Source: Chrysogorgia sp. JL179-B06 (Eukaryota; Cnidaria; Anthozoa; Scleralcyonacea; Chrysogorgiidae). Taken from it: 64,000 nt of DNA. The stretch is taken from NCBI GenBank assembly GCA_035772405.1, contig JAYKKM010000181.1, forward strand, positions 543,001 to 607,000, given 5' to 3'. Shown here in pieces: positions 43,101 to 52,889 of the stretch. The notes beneath the pieces are model-generated. The model did not search any database, had not been told where the DNA came from, and saw nothing but the letters and a program-made list of their open reading frames with translations. Made by a program: the position numbers and the translations under genes. Each line of letters starts with the position of its first letter. Positions within the stretch are counted from its first letter, which is position 1.

Positions 43101-44888
43101 TTCGTCGCACATGAAACACAGGGACCTTCCTGACTGTAGACGATTATCTTCTCTTTCTTCTCCTTCATTGGTCGTTTTGAACGCCGTTCCACGAGGGAAT
43201 CTTCCTTGTGGTTTTAAGGTTTGCTTGTCGTCCTTCTTCAATCCTCGTAGTAGTTGTCTTCTTGTGGCTGCTAGAGCTTCATGAGAAAAAACGGGATGAT
43301 TTGCATCTGATGACGATTCTTGTGCGAAATCCACGAAATTATCGAATGTGTATTCCCCTTGACTAGCTTCAGTCCTTTTCGCGCTCTCTCGCCATTTGTT
43401 GCTATAAAAGATCGGCAATCGCGCTGCCAACTCTCGTATGGCAGAAAAGGTGTTAAATTCTTTCAAGTATTTGACGGTTCTCATCGTCTCGCGAGTCATA
43501 ACCAGAAAGTCGCTGTAATCTTGTAACTCTCCACCTGTCGTGCAAACTGGCCATGTCTTTAACTTCTCGCGATAAGCTTCATATATCTTGAAGGGGTCTC
43601 CAAAACGTTCCTTTAGAACTTTCCTCGCTCTCGAGTAAGCATCTTCCGATCTCAGCCCTAAAAGTCCCCCGACCATCTTCTTGGCGATTCCACCAGTATA
43701 CTCTCCGAGATAATACAGCTTGTAACTTGGCTTGACTGTGCCTTCTTCGATTAATGCGTCGAATGCACTTTCCCATTTGGGATATTCGAGAATGTCTCCT
43801 TCAAAGACTGGGGGTTTCGGTACAGGAAGTGTCAGTCGTTCAAGTAGCTGCACTTGCTGCCTCTGTATTTCTGCATTTTCTCTTTGAATCTGTTGAACTT
43901 GCCATTGGTTTGTATATGGCTGGGATGGATAGGGTATCTCCAGGGATTGTTGTAAAGGTACATGAACCTGCTTTGACCCTGACCACTTGGAATCCCACGG
44001 TATAAACTCGGGAGTATTAACGTCAAGGAAGCTACGATGAGGTATTCGGCTTTCAACAGGAAACTGGGTACGAGCGGAAGGAATTACGGCGTCTACATTG
44101 TCCTGTTTAGGTTTGATAGGCATTGATAAAGGTTCTTCCATTGGAATTACTTTCCTTTCATTTGACTGACAGGACACTGAAGTATCCTGGAGTATTTTGT
44201 GAATTACTACGGCCGCGCTGAGCTCGCCTTGAAGACGCTCTTGTTCTTCTAAACGTTCCAGTTCTTCTTTCTGCCGTGTTAATTCGTTCTGTTTTCGTTG
44301 AATATTTTGAAGCTTCGTTAAGCTATCCAATTTTGCCCTAAGTGCGGCGGCTTCGGCACGAGCCGCACTGATGCGTTTCGACGACGTGCCTAATGATCTA
44401 GTAATAAATGAATTTGCATTCGAAGAGCGATCAGACTTGCGTGACAATAATTCGGCTCTTTCCTGTTCTTTATCTTTAATTCTTATCTTTACGTCAGCTA
44501 AACATTCCAAAGCCTTATTCAAAATCACACCGAAATATTTCTCTTCTTCTGATTGTACTTCTTCATCAGCATTCTCCAACAGTATATACATCACTTCAGT
44601 CTGAAGAGATCTAAGGTTATCTAATTCCATTTCTAGGCCGTCTTTACCCGCTGTCAATTTGACAATATCCTCGGACTCCTTCAATAATATATCGACAGAC
44701 CTAATTCGCTTATTAACTGTGCCGACAACCTTATCTCTTTTCTTCTTAGCCCTTTCTAGTTCCATACACAATCCCTTCTCGGTACGCTTTCTAATTCTCG
44801 GTTCTCTTAAAATATTTCCGGTTGCAATATCACTCTCGGCTTCGGTTTCTTCATCACGGCGCGATTCGTTGAAGTTCGTTGAAGTCAT
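40167..44888 (-). CDS. BEL/Pao gag-protease-RT-RNase H polyprotein
   Basis: 1,573 aa. Order: a coiled, charged N-terminal gag region (~1-330); a DUF1759-type gag domain (PVFEGDILEYPKWESAF and GRF-like repeats); zinc knuckles (CFMCDEEHNLEDC, CFACLKKGHMVRQC); a DUF1758-type aspartic protease (AVLDDQSDTCFV, with DDQS where many families have D-S/T-G); RT with CDIEGMFHQV and FYVDD; RNase H with FSDASVDGYG, IPRLELTAA and FWTDSQVVL. This order is diagnostic of BEL/Pao. Open throughout, so it was recently functional. It ends at a frameshift before the integrase. Confidence 0.94.
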   Translation of the reverse strand: MTSTNFNESRRDEETEAESDIATGNILREPRIRKRTEKGLCMELERAKKKRDKVVGTVNKRIRSVDILLKESEDIVKLTAGKDGLEMELDNLRSLQTEVMYILLENADEEVQSEEEKYFGVILNKALECLADVKIRIKDKEQERAELLSRKSDRSSNANSFITRSLGTSSKRISAARAEAAALRAKLDSLTKLQNIQRKQNELTRQKEELERLEEQERLQGELSAAVVIHKILQDTSVSCQSNERKVIPMEEPLSMPIKPKQDNVDAVIPSARTQFPVESRIPHRSFLDVNTPEFIPWDSKWSGSKQVHVPLQQSLEIPYPSQPYTNQWQVQQIQRENAEIQRQQVQLLERLTLPVPKPPVFEGDILEYPKWESAFDALIEEGTVKPSYKLYYLGEYTGGIAKKMVGGLLGLRSEDAYSRARKVLKERFGDPFKIYEAYREKLKTWPVCTTGGELQDYSDFLVMTRETMRTVKYLKEFNTFSAIRELAARLPIFYSNKWRESAKRTEASQGEYTFDNFVDFAQESSSDANHPVFSHEALAATRRQLLRGLKKDDKQTLKPQGRFPRGTAFKTTNEGEEREDNRLQSGRSLCFMCDEEHNLEDCKTFLKGTVAERVRFVKSKGLCFACLKKGHMVRQCQRKRKCQICKKPHVTVLHYDSPPWGTSGEIRAREENLKATSSCVSVCHASDSDGGMTTSSMIVPVWLSHRDEPNREVQVYAVLDDQSDTCFVTDEVCNTLGLSGPELILELGTMHAVENVSTRKIEGLVASRDEKSVKISLPKSYSREKIPVRREQIPRPELAQRWRHLWSIANKISPYREDLKIGILIGNNCVQAIKPRDVIPGRSKDPYAIRTVLGWGVIGAVVPNNDEDKDAISAGCYRIATREIDSDERKDGKFVHTTRHKEVINPSAVKKMFERDFSETRVREKPLSQDDIKFLKIMKDGIHLTEAGHYEMPLPLRDEKVDLPCNKKLAEIRLKCLQRRFDKSPKYKSDYVSFMNDTIKKGHAERAPKECNKVWYIPHHGVYNPKKPDKIRVVFDCSADFMGHSLNRHLLQGPDITNSLVGVLCRFRQEPVAFTCDIEGMFHQVNVNKEHRDFLRFLWWDEGDTTQEPKEYRMTVHLFGAASSPACANLSLKTTAEDNKDLGEEVVDFVKTDFYVDDGLKSVDTVEKAVSLIQKGKEMCQRGGFRLHKFTSNNKEVIESIPVEDRAKGVKNLDLDNELLPLDRVLGVEWCMESDSFKFRITLKDKPLTRRGILSTVCSIYDPLGFAAPFLLRGKRILQLLCKEGVNWDDHIPDVLRSQWELWRRELLLLEEMNIPRCFKPDGFGNVKTTELHHFSDASVDGYGQCSYLRMVDHNDRIHCSLVVGKSRVNPLKPITIPRLELTAALVSVKVSEMLQRELRYDELKEFFWTDSQVVLAYIHNDTRRFKTYVANRVQQIRDHTTPNQWNHVESKHNPADDASRGLSVQNLLQSSTWLKGPAFLWELNQSWLNLNCSVELTELSPCDQELKKASSFDTSSKELLTLLPRLDYFSDWFRVKRALAICVRYLRILLDRVRVGKDIGSRKKERQTSKV

Positions 44889-44955
44889 TGTTTGATTAAC
44901 TCGTCTTTCTTGACAACATGAAACGGCTTTTCGTTGTTAACCCTTCGTTGTTGAC

Positions 44956-45346
44956 TGTGACCGGGGCAGACTTTAACTAGCCCAAAACTATAGCCTAGCT
45001 CTTCGTTTGCCTTGTTGTTTACGCACTAACCCACAAGCGTCCCTCATTGAATATTCAAGTCTCTTGACTTTGTCTCTAACTTTCCTTGATATTTATTTGG
45101 ACGGTGAAATTGATGTGGTCAACTAAAGGTTAACACCAAACTATAAATTAAAGTAACTATCTAATAGCTATGGATTACAAAAAACAATCATACATACCAA
45201 CGTTGGCGGGTTCCTAGGCTAGGTTCTTCTCAATTCTTGTTCATGTTCTTGTTCGACTTAATTAAACGTATGAGCGCGCAGGCAAAGCAAAATTCCTATT
45301 TAAATGTTTCAATACTATACCGCGATAACAATGCTCAGCGGTTACA
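44956..45346 (-). repeat. BEL/Pao 5' LTR
   Basis: 391 bp; TG...CA; promoter-side LTR for the minus-strand polyprotein, whose start codon is 68 nt inside. Confidence 0.94.
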
Positions 45347-45794
45347 TGTAGTTTGGGCAGGATCTGAATGCCCTGTATCTTATCAGGGCCTAGTGCCTTG
45401 ATAAATTCTATTCGCAGAATTTTCAGTTGGTCATTCCCAACAATACGTTTTGGAAGCGTGACGACAGAGGTCGTACTGTTCCACACACAGTAGTCTACAT
45501 CACTAAAAGACGTCTGCTGTGCCATGATAGTGATGTAGTTTAATATAATATAGTTTAGTATAGATGGTTTAATTAGATATAGGATATAGCATTATTTAAT
45601 ATAATGCAAATAATGTAATGTAGTGTGATATATATATAATAATTATATATATAATAAGTATAGTGATATATATATAAATAAATATATATATTTGATGTAT
45701 ATAATGTAGTATAGTATAATATATATAATATAGTATAATAATGTAGTAGTATACGATAGTATAATATACAAAAAGAGAGAAAAAACGTCTGCAC

Positions 45795-45950
45795 GCAGGG
45801 TAGCACCCAGCAGGAAGGAGGACGCCTGCTCGTCAGGGACGAAAAACCCCCCAACACACACAAACAGGTATTAAAAACCCGTAAAAAAAGAATACCCAGC
45901 AGGAGGGAGGACGCCTGCTCGCCAGGGACGAAACACCCCCCAAACCACCC
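45795..45950. repeat. Imperfect direct repeats in the L4 5' leader
   Basis: A block with cccagcaggaaggagg (about 45,806) recurs as cccagcaggagggagg (about 45,895), each followed by gacgcctgctcg and a run of c. Related blocks occur once or twice in the L1, L2 and L3 leaders. Role unknown; promoter monomers of LINE leaders often look like this. Confidence 0.6.
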
Positions 45951-46194
45951 AGCAGGAAAAAGCGCCTGCACGCGAAGAACCCGAAGGTTCGCAGGTTAAG
46001 CCTGCCTAAACTACTAACTAACTACAGATAAAAAAGATGAAGAGAGGGTCGCACAACGAGCGCCCGAAAAAAGAAAGTTGTCTATCGACAGCGATAGCTC
46101 GTAATTGCCAGTTTTTAGGTTATGGCCTTAGCAAGGTCCACGCATGGATCCCTCAAAACTGCAAGTTAGATACTCATCAGACACTCGAGCGTAA

Positions 46195-46214
46195 CTCTCG
46201 CGTCAGGTAAGTAT
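46195..46214 (-). ncRNA. U1: U1 snRNA copy 4, first 20 nt left by L4 insertion
   Basis: U1 5' end with its native promoter side at 46,215 onward. Confidence 0.9.
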
Positions 46215-46595
46215 GAGTTTTCCCGGCGAAGGCTTTTGGATTTTGATTGGATAAGAGGTTTATCGGGCATGTGGGCGAACGGTGAATTCGAGCATGAAAA
46301 CGTGGATGTTTTGGTGATGCATATTACAATTGTAGAGGATCGCGATGTAGGGCATAGTTATTTTTAATTAAAGCTACGTACTTACTTGGTGTTCGTTGAC
46401 GTCGGTCGTGGATTGCTGCATATCCCGAACTGTCGATTGTTGATTTGTTGGTTGTGAATTTGCATATGTTCGAGTTTGGTGTTGAGAGTGAGTAGGTGGT
46501 ACTGGCTTGGTGATCGGCTGCACCTGTTGGAAGGAATAAGAAATATGAATCAGTGGAATCATTTCGTTATTTTTATGTTTCTTTTTTATTGTGAT

Positions 46596-46763
46596 GTGTG
46601 GGCCGTACTCGGAGGTAGTGCGATACCGAGACAACCCGTGGCCAGGGCGAAGCAAGCTTCACAATCCCATGGCCGAGGTCCAAAAATCAGTTTAATATAT
46701 GAGCTAGGCAATGCCTAGCATACCAGATATTAAGCTGATAAGAACAGATACTACACTTGATCT
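46596..46763 (-). ncRNA. U2: U2 snRNA copy 4, body
   Basis: Same as copy 1 up to AGATCAAG. Interrupted by L5. Its 5' counterpart at 52,808-52,832 differs by a base, so the two halves may not come from the same original gene. Confidence 0.9.
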
Positions 46764-46777
46764 CATTTTGGGAATAT

Positions 46778-46824
46778 GCCTTCGCTCCGCGTGCCATAAA
46801 TGACCGCTCGCGTGCAATGAAGGC
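46778..46824 (-). promoter_or_regulatory. ATTGCAC stem-loop near the 3' end of L5
   Basis: Minus strand GCCTTC (46,824-46,819), ATTGCAC (46,818-46,812), an inner GCG/CGC-rich stem, GAAGGC (46,783-46,778). Six perfect pairs. Confidence 0.65.
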
Positions 46825-47183
46825 GTGCCCGGCTTCTTTCTTGTTCATCCTAATTCTACTAGGCGGAAGAGCCCGAATCGAGAATATTACTAAAACTATT
46901 GAGAGACTACAAGATTATCTACCTTCCAAAAAGGAAGGCTCACTTGCTCTGTCTCAAAGAAAAAACTGGTTATTTAGTTAATCCTACCAGGAAAAGAAAG
47001 ACTTAAAAGATCCCAAACCAAAGTATGGGGTTATCTCGACCGTACCGTTACCGCCACACGAAGTGTGACGGTCAGGTTCCTATGATGTTGGACTTTCCCG
47101 ACAGTCAAGACCTCTAAAAACAAAACAAAGCTGGGTATAATCTGGTTAAAATTGTTAAAAATTTCTAAAATCTACACTAAAAA

Positions 47184-50100
47184 CTACGCTTTAACTACCT
47201 TTTTTTTTTCTTTTTTTTTTTTTTTACTACACAGGGAATGCAGCTCAGTCGCAAAAAATAGACTGTCATCAGAACAGACAGAACCGAGCACCCCATCAGC
47301 CAACCACCACTCCGTCTCAAAATAAGTTAGACGACAGTGGCGCTGTTGTATTCTCGTAAGAAAACGGAACGAAGACTTAACGCGTTCCAGAGAATAGGAG
47401 AAGTCCGGTGCTATCCCATCAAAGCGAAAGCGATTTCGTGCTAGCCACATTTGATGTCTAAGAAGACCAAGAAGCGCAACCAAACCGGCTGGCACTTGGT
47501 CTAAACGTGGATAGGTGAACAAGAGGTTCCGTGAAGATGGATGCGGGAGCGTAGGACGTGCCCGCACAAACAACACCCAGAACCAAGTGATCAACTTAGC
47601 TGCGAAATGGCAAGCGAAAAAAAGATGCTCCAATGTTTCTGGGCTCCCGCAATGACAATTGGGATGTACGCCAGTGATTCCAAAACGGATCAATCGATCT
47701 GCAGTTGGCAGGACTCCATGAGCTACCAACCACGACGTGTCTAAAGCGGAACGATCATATTTCAGCAAGGCCAGATTATTCCACACAGTGGACCATTCAA
47801 CAGTGGGAGAGCGCTGTACGCAACGATGTACTGTAATTTCAGCGTCACGAAGACTGCAATAAGCAATCCTCGCTGTTAGAGTCTCCAACGGAATGCATGG
47901 CACTTTATTTCTGGAGAGCAACCATTTTCCTTTAACGGACGTAGGTTTAGCTGCAATCCAAGACGTTATAACACCACGATAAAATAAAGGAAGTTTATTT
48001 AAAGTGGCTGTACCAATTGTGGTAAGATGAAATATTCGTTCAACTGGCTCTGCTAATAAAGCTCGGCGTAAAAAAAAAGCGGAAGAAATACTTCCAGCAA
48101 TGATCAGGTCCGCATAAAAATCGCTTCACCCAGAGAAGCCATAAAGAAGATAATTTCAAAGATAGATCAACAACCCCAAGACCACCAGTACGCAGGGGCT
48201 GTATCACTGAAGAACGACTGAGCCATTCCCTCTTTTTTTGCCACACGAATGGAAAAATTAATTTATTTATTTGAGATATTAATCCCTTACTTAAATTATT
48301 AACAGTAGCGAGATACCAAAAAGGACTGAGACCTAAAGAATTAATGATTAATGCTCGCCCACGAAAAGAAAGTTTACGCTTTTTCCATGCGGAAATTACC
48401 GATTCCAATTTTCCAATAACTTTGCCCCAAGATTCTTTGCCATCATTACCGATACGGCTTCCGAGGACTTCGATGGCAGTCGCTGACCAACGCAGTTGGA
48501 CAGGAAGATCGGTAAAAGAGCGGGTTTGCCATGGACCCAATAACAAACCATGGCATTTTGAAAGGTTTAACCGCGCACCAGATGCGCCCTCGTATCTGGC
48601 GAAAAGATCAAACACCGCTATGATGGAAGAATCGGAGGTGACGAGCAAAGTCGTATCATCGGCATACTGGGAGATTTTAGCACGTTTCCGCGAGCAGGGC
48701 AAAGGAAATCCGTCAATATTGACGTCAGCCCTGACTTGGCAAGCAAGAGCTTCAGCCACTAATACGTAGAGAAGGGGGGACAAAGGACATCCCTGTCGAA
48801 CTCCTCTACTTACAGGAAAGGCCTCAGTAAGAAACCCGTTAACAATCACCGCTGAGTTGACAGAATTGTACAAAAGAGACACCCACTTCCGAAACGATGG
48901 TCCAAAACCCATCTTAACCAGGACACGTTCCAGAAAAACCCATTCCACCCGATCGAAAGCTTTTTCCTGGTCAAGAGAAAGAATAGCTGCAGGCACCTTC
49001 TCAGAACGAGCGTAATCAACAACGTCACGGAGAAGACGTATGTTCTCTCCCATGAACCGACCCGGAATGCCACAAGACTGGTCCGGTGACACAACCGAGT
49101 CGATCACTCGAAGGAGGCGATTACATAACGCTTTAGCGACGATCTTATAGTCCGCGCACAATAGGGTGATAGGACGCCAGTTTCCTGTGTCCAAGATATC
49201 ACCTTTCTTGTACAAAAGCGTTATGGCACCAGAGCGCTGGGTTAAGGACAAATTACCCAATTCGAAGCAAGAATTAAACACGGATACAAGATCCGTACCC
49301 AAAGTATCCCAAAAACGCAAATAGAACTCGGCGGGGAGGCCATCAATGCCAGGAGATTTACATGATGGCAACAGCTTTAAGGCACACAGACATTCATCTG
49401 ATGTTAATGCCCCTTCGCAGAAGTCCGCATCAACCGAGGAAAGTTTACGCTCAAGCGAGGAGATGAAAATATCTTGCTCGGCTATATCTAAAGGCTGTTT
49501 AGAAAAGAGGTTATAATAAAAGTCACGCCAGACGGCGAGCATATCTGCCTTCGATGTTGCCAGAGTACCGTCAATGCGACGGACCCCACAGATAAGCCGT
49601 CGTTGTCCTTGAATCTTCTCTTGGCGAAGAAAGTAAGCTGTTGAAGATTCACCTTCCTCCGCCCATTGGACATTGGCACGCAATTGCGCCCCCTGAGCTA
49701 CAGTACGCAACTCAGTGGCCAACTCTGCCCTAGCCTCCTGTAAACGAGCCGGGGGCGCCACCCCTTGTACCATCTGCTTATGAAGGACGGTGATATTAGT
49801 ATTTAACATAGCGATTTTACATCGCTTGGCACGGGACGATGCACGTGACAAGCGACGGATCAACCTTTTCAGCCGGGCTTTGCCAGCGTCCCACCAGGTC
49901 GAGAGAGCATGAAAACGATCACGCTCAGAACGCCAATCTGCCCAAAATCGTTCGATTTCGTCACAGAAGGCCTCGTCCTTAAGATGGGAAGTGTTAAATT
50001 TCCAGAGACCTTGACCTCGCGGGACCTCAGATGGTAGGTCAATTTCGAGATACACATAAGCGTGATCAGATCGAAAAAAGGGAAAAATCCCTACCGACGA

Positions 50101-52242
50101 GACCAAACCCAAATACCTGGATGGTAACCAAATCATGTCAAGACGTGACCCCTGAGCCCCGTTTGGTCTTCTCCAACTGAACTCTGTTTCATCTGGGTGC
50201 TTAGCACGCCAGACGTCGCAGAGCTCATAAGTGTCCATAAGGTCACTCAGGGTAGACGACCAATTGTACGCCCAGGGCGACTTTGGATTACATCCAAAGC
50301 GGTCGAGATATGGATCGACTACCGTGTTGTAGTCTCCGCACATCAACACTGGTAAGTGGGGGTCAATGGCCTGATAGAAGGACTGAAAAAAGATCTCACC
50401 GTCCTTCCGATTATTAGGCCCGTACAAACATACAACCTGAAAGTTAAAGTTTCCACGGGAAAACTCAGCGATGATCAAACGGCCAACAGCATCACGCCAC
50501 TGATTAACTAAAGTCAAAAGTGGATTAAATAAAATAGCAACTCCACTGCTTCGGGCTGTACCAGGAGAAGAAATACATTTAAACTTCTTAGTATTTATGA
50601 TATCTGCATTAGTAGGTGAAAACCAGTCCAACAATTCCTGATCAGAGGTGGAATGAGTTTCCTGTAAGCAAACGATATCAATACTAAAACAATTAAGCCA
50701 AGCCATCAAGGTTTGGCGACTGACCAGGGAACGCAGTCCCTGAACATTCAGTGTAAGAAGTTTAACATCATCCTCCGACCCCTCAAAGGGGGGATTTGGA
50801 TGCTGCACAACAGGAATAAAAGGTTCCTGGTCTAAAAGACTGCCCGTTTCTAAATTAAGCAGCGGAGAACTATCAGATGACGAAGAGTCATTATCATTAT
50901 CGGAAAGATCGCTATCAGGAAGCATAGCCAAGCGATCAAAACGATTCTTAATACGTGTGGGATTCGGGGGGAGATGAGGCGCAGTACGCTTTCTCGAAAA
51001 CATGTCACCTGACAAGATGGGCGAACGATCGCGCACCGATTGCCAGGATTTAATAGGTGGAGAATGAGGGGGTACCTTACTCCGCCCTACAGAACGGCGG
51101 ACAACTAAAGCATCAAGAGGCACAGAGCCCTCCGGAATATTTGATACACCTTCTAATTCCATAGACAAGTCATCCTGATGCGCATAAGAATCGCGATCAG
51201 GGGAAGGTGGTAATGGTGTCAACAAAGGATTGTTGACAGGCTTGTCAGAAGGCATTCCCGGAATAATAACTTCCGAAAGTTTTATTTTCTTAACAGAAGG
51301 CGAATTATCCTCTTCTGAATCGACCTCTGTAGTGGCCGCATAGGGATCATCTAAGATCTTATCATCATGATCCAATGTTTGAGCTATTGCTTCAAGCAAT
51401 GGATCCCCAAGAGGGAGATCTTTAAGTGGTTCCACAACCGACTCAGATGCTGTACCCGCTTCCAACGAAGCAGGGGGGAGCGGTGGGAACAAATCTATAC
51501 CCGGCATGATTGGGTCAATTTTATCAATGGAAGGAGGAACTTCCAAGGGAACTTTAACAGGTATATTTAGTGGAGGCGGATCAACGGGCCCGTCGTACCC
51601 TGGGTCAGTCGCAACTCCCCTGAGTTGTGGACCTGCCCACGTGACAGTTGATGGCAAAGTAGCAGTTAAACGCGGGCACTTATCGGCCTGATGGCCTGGC
51701 ACCCCGCACCGAAAGCACGTGCGCACCTGGCCACGATACCAAACGTTACCGGTAAACTTCTGCACGTGTATTTGTGATGGAATAGGTTCGAGAATGTCCA
51801 TGAGAACCGAAATGTTCCCATTACTTATACCATTCACAGATTCAGTTTTCCACTTAGTGGTGGGGCCATAACGGCGCAAGGCTAGTTCGACAGCCTCGCC
51901 CGGAATGCCATACGGCAAACGGGTGACAGAAACCCATTTTTTGGCTAATAACGGTTTAAGCGTCATAGGATGGCCCCGAAACTGTAAACCAACAAATAAC
52001 GTGCTCTCCATTTCATACGCATCCACAAACGTTAAGCGTAACTCTTTACGGCTATAACGCTGGATGCACTGGAAAGTACCTCCTAAGGGGGTCTTGATCA
52101 CCTTTTTAAAATCGGCCTGAACCTCTTGCAGATTCCAGGCAGGTTTACTAGCAAGTGCCAACTCCGGCAAAATTGCCACAACAGTACGATTAGCGTACGG
52201 AGATGACATGCTAATATATGTTAAAGCAATTGTATAATACAA
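47184..52242 (-). CDS. L5 fused ORF1-ORF2: zinc-knuckle gag, APE endonuclease, RT; one homopolymer frameshift
   Basis: One frame of 1,400 codons (52,242-48,040) joins what are two ORFs elsewhere. The Met before SSPYANR, about 11 residues in, is the likely start. Parts: gag region; CCHC knuckle CFRCGVPGHQADKC near 172; disordered linker; APE domain from about 490 (LTLNVQGLRS, CLQETHS, CGDYNTVVD, RLDMIWLP, SDHAYVY); RT with LDQEKAFDRVEW, SRGVRQGCPLSP, QYADDTT near 1,194. At a nine-A run (48,070-48,078) the frame shifts. Homology continues to 47,184 with CHCGSPETLEHLFFAC and a Lys-rich tail encoded by a T-rich stretch. The run could be a base-calling error, in which case the element may be intact. 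Confidence 0.88.
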
Positions 52243-52807
52243 GTTAATGAAATATATAGAATATAATACAATGTAAAATAATACAATGTATATAATAAGT
52301 TTAATTCATAGATTAAGATAAGTAGATAAAGAGAACAAAAGTATGATATAATTAGGTATAAACTACCTAAAATAGAAGAGATGGGGTAGTAGGATCAAGT
52401 CCCTACTAATAACACACACCAAAAGTATAGTTGCTTAAAAGAAAGCAACACGGGCCTGCGAGAAAAATCACGCAAAAATACCCGACAAACACACTCACGG
52501 TTACCAACACAAGAGACTGGCCCGCCACGAGCAAAGAAAAAAATACAAGGTCACCACCAAGACCAGGCAAAAAAGAGACCAACAGCGGCAAACGACCACT
52601 CAAGCCACAAACAGGAGGACGGAAGGCCAGGCAAAAACAACCAGCCAACCAGGGCGCCTGACGAGGCGCTACGAATAGGAAGCCAACCACTGGACGTTGC
52701 GAAGTCTCGAAGAGGTTAAGCAGTGTTAATCGGCAGCGCCGAAAGCATGGATCCACCACAAGAACCTTATTTACCCGATCGCTCGTACACGCAAACCTTT
52801 TGACTAA

Positions 52808-52832
52808 CTTAGCCAGAAGGCCGAGAAGCGAT
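52808..52832 (-). ncRNA. U2: U2 snRNA 5' fragment, variant (nt 1-25)
   Basis: Minus strand ATCGCTTCTCGGCCTTCTGG, with C where the other copies have T. The next ~55 bp resemble the standard U2 upstream spacer only partly (accgacccttatttt versus accgaccattatttt), then similarity stops. It is a diverged or older array unit and marks the end of the array in this window. Confidence 0.85.
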
Positions 52833-52889
52833 ACCGACCCTTATTTTCGGAGTATAAACGCGAGAAACGAGGGCTCAACTCTGCTGTCA

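Larger units (their letters stand above)
38103..45346 (-). mobile_element. BEL/Pao LTR retrotransposon inserted in L4 ORF1
   Basis: Two 391-bp direct LTRs (38,103-38,493 and 44,956-45,346), in which I saw no difference, start TG and end CA and are flanked by the 5-bp repeat tgtag (38,098-38,102 and 45,347-45,351). The purine tract aggggagcca on the minus strand next to 38,494 fits a PPT. No clear tRNA primer site was recognised beside 44,955. The coding region runs on the minus strand. Identical LTRs mean a recent insertion, into an already decayed or decaying LINE. Confidence 0.95.
36658..45525 (-). pseudogene. L4 ORF1, split by the BEL element and frameshifted
   Basis: The first 58 or so codons lie at 45,525-45,352 (DVDYCVWNSTTSVVTLPKRIVG). 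The frame then continues at 38,097-37,029 on the other side of the LTR element, with the CCHC knuckle CFGCGQLGHRVQNC and three near-perfect repeats of a VPPAA(T/I)IAA-type unit. A small insertion near 37,030-37,060 shifts the frame; the C-terminal part is 37,059-36,658. It is the same family as the L1-L3 ORF1. Confidence 0.88.
32836..46194 (-). mobile_element. L4: decayed U1-targeted LINE split by a BEL/Pao element
   Basis: A U1-site LINE with 3' end at 32,836 and 5' end at 46,194 (target repeats 32,818-32,835 and 46,195-46,212). Without the BEL insertion (38,103-45,346) plus its 5-bp duplication it is about 6.1 kb. Its proteins resemble those of L2 more than those of L1/L3. Nonsense and frameshift changes and the LTR insertion make it inactive. 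The leader holds GGATCCATGC at 46,142-46,151. Confidence 0.92.
46764..52807 (-). mobile_element. L5: U2-targeted LINE with ORF1 and ORF2 in one frame
   Basis: It lies between U2 nt ~27 (46,763) and U2 nt 1-25 (52,808-52,832). The leader (52,243-52,807) has GGATCCATGC at 52,745-52,754. A long coding region follows, then a 3' UTR (46,764-47,183) with an aagtatggggtta block as in L6 and the ATTGCAC stem-loop. There is no clean tctt repeat; the right junction reads aact, so the target repeat has been altered or is shorter. It belongs to the lineage of LINE A and L6 but is well diverged. Confidence 0.9.

Noticed and set aside
47184..47230. Poly(A) tail of L5 from the T-rich run
   Set aside because: The run lies upstream of about 420 nt of further 3' UTR with the conserved hairpin, and encodes the Lys-rich end of ORF2.
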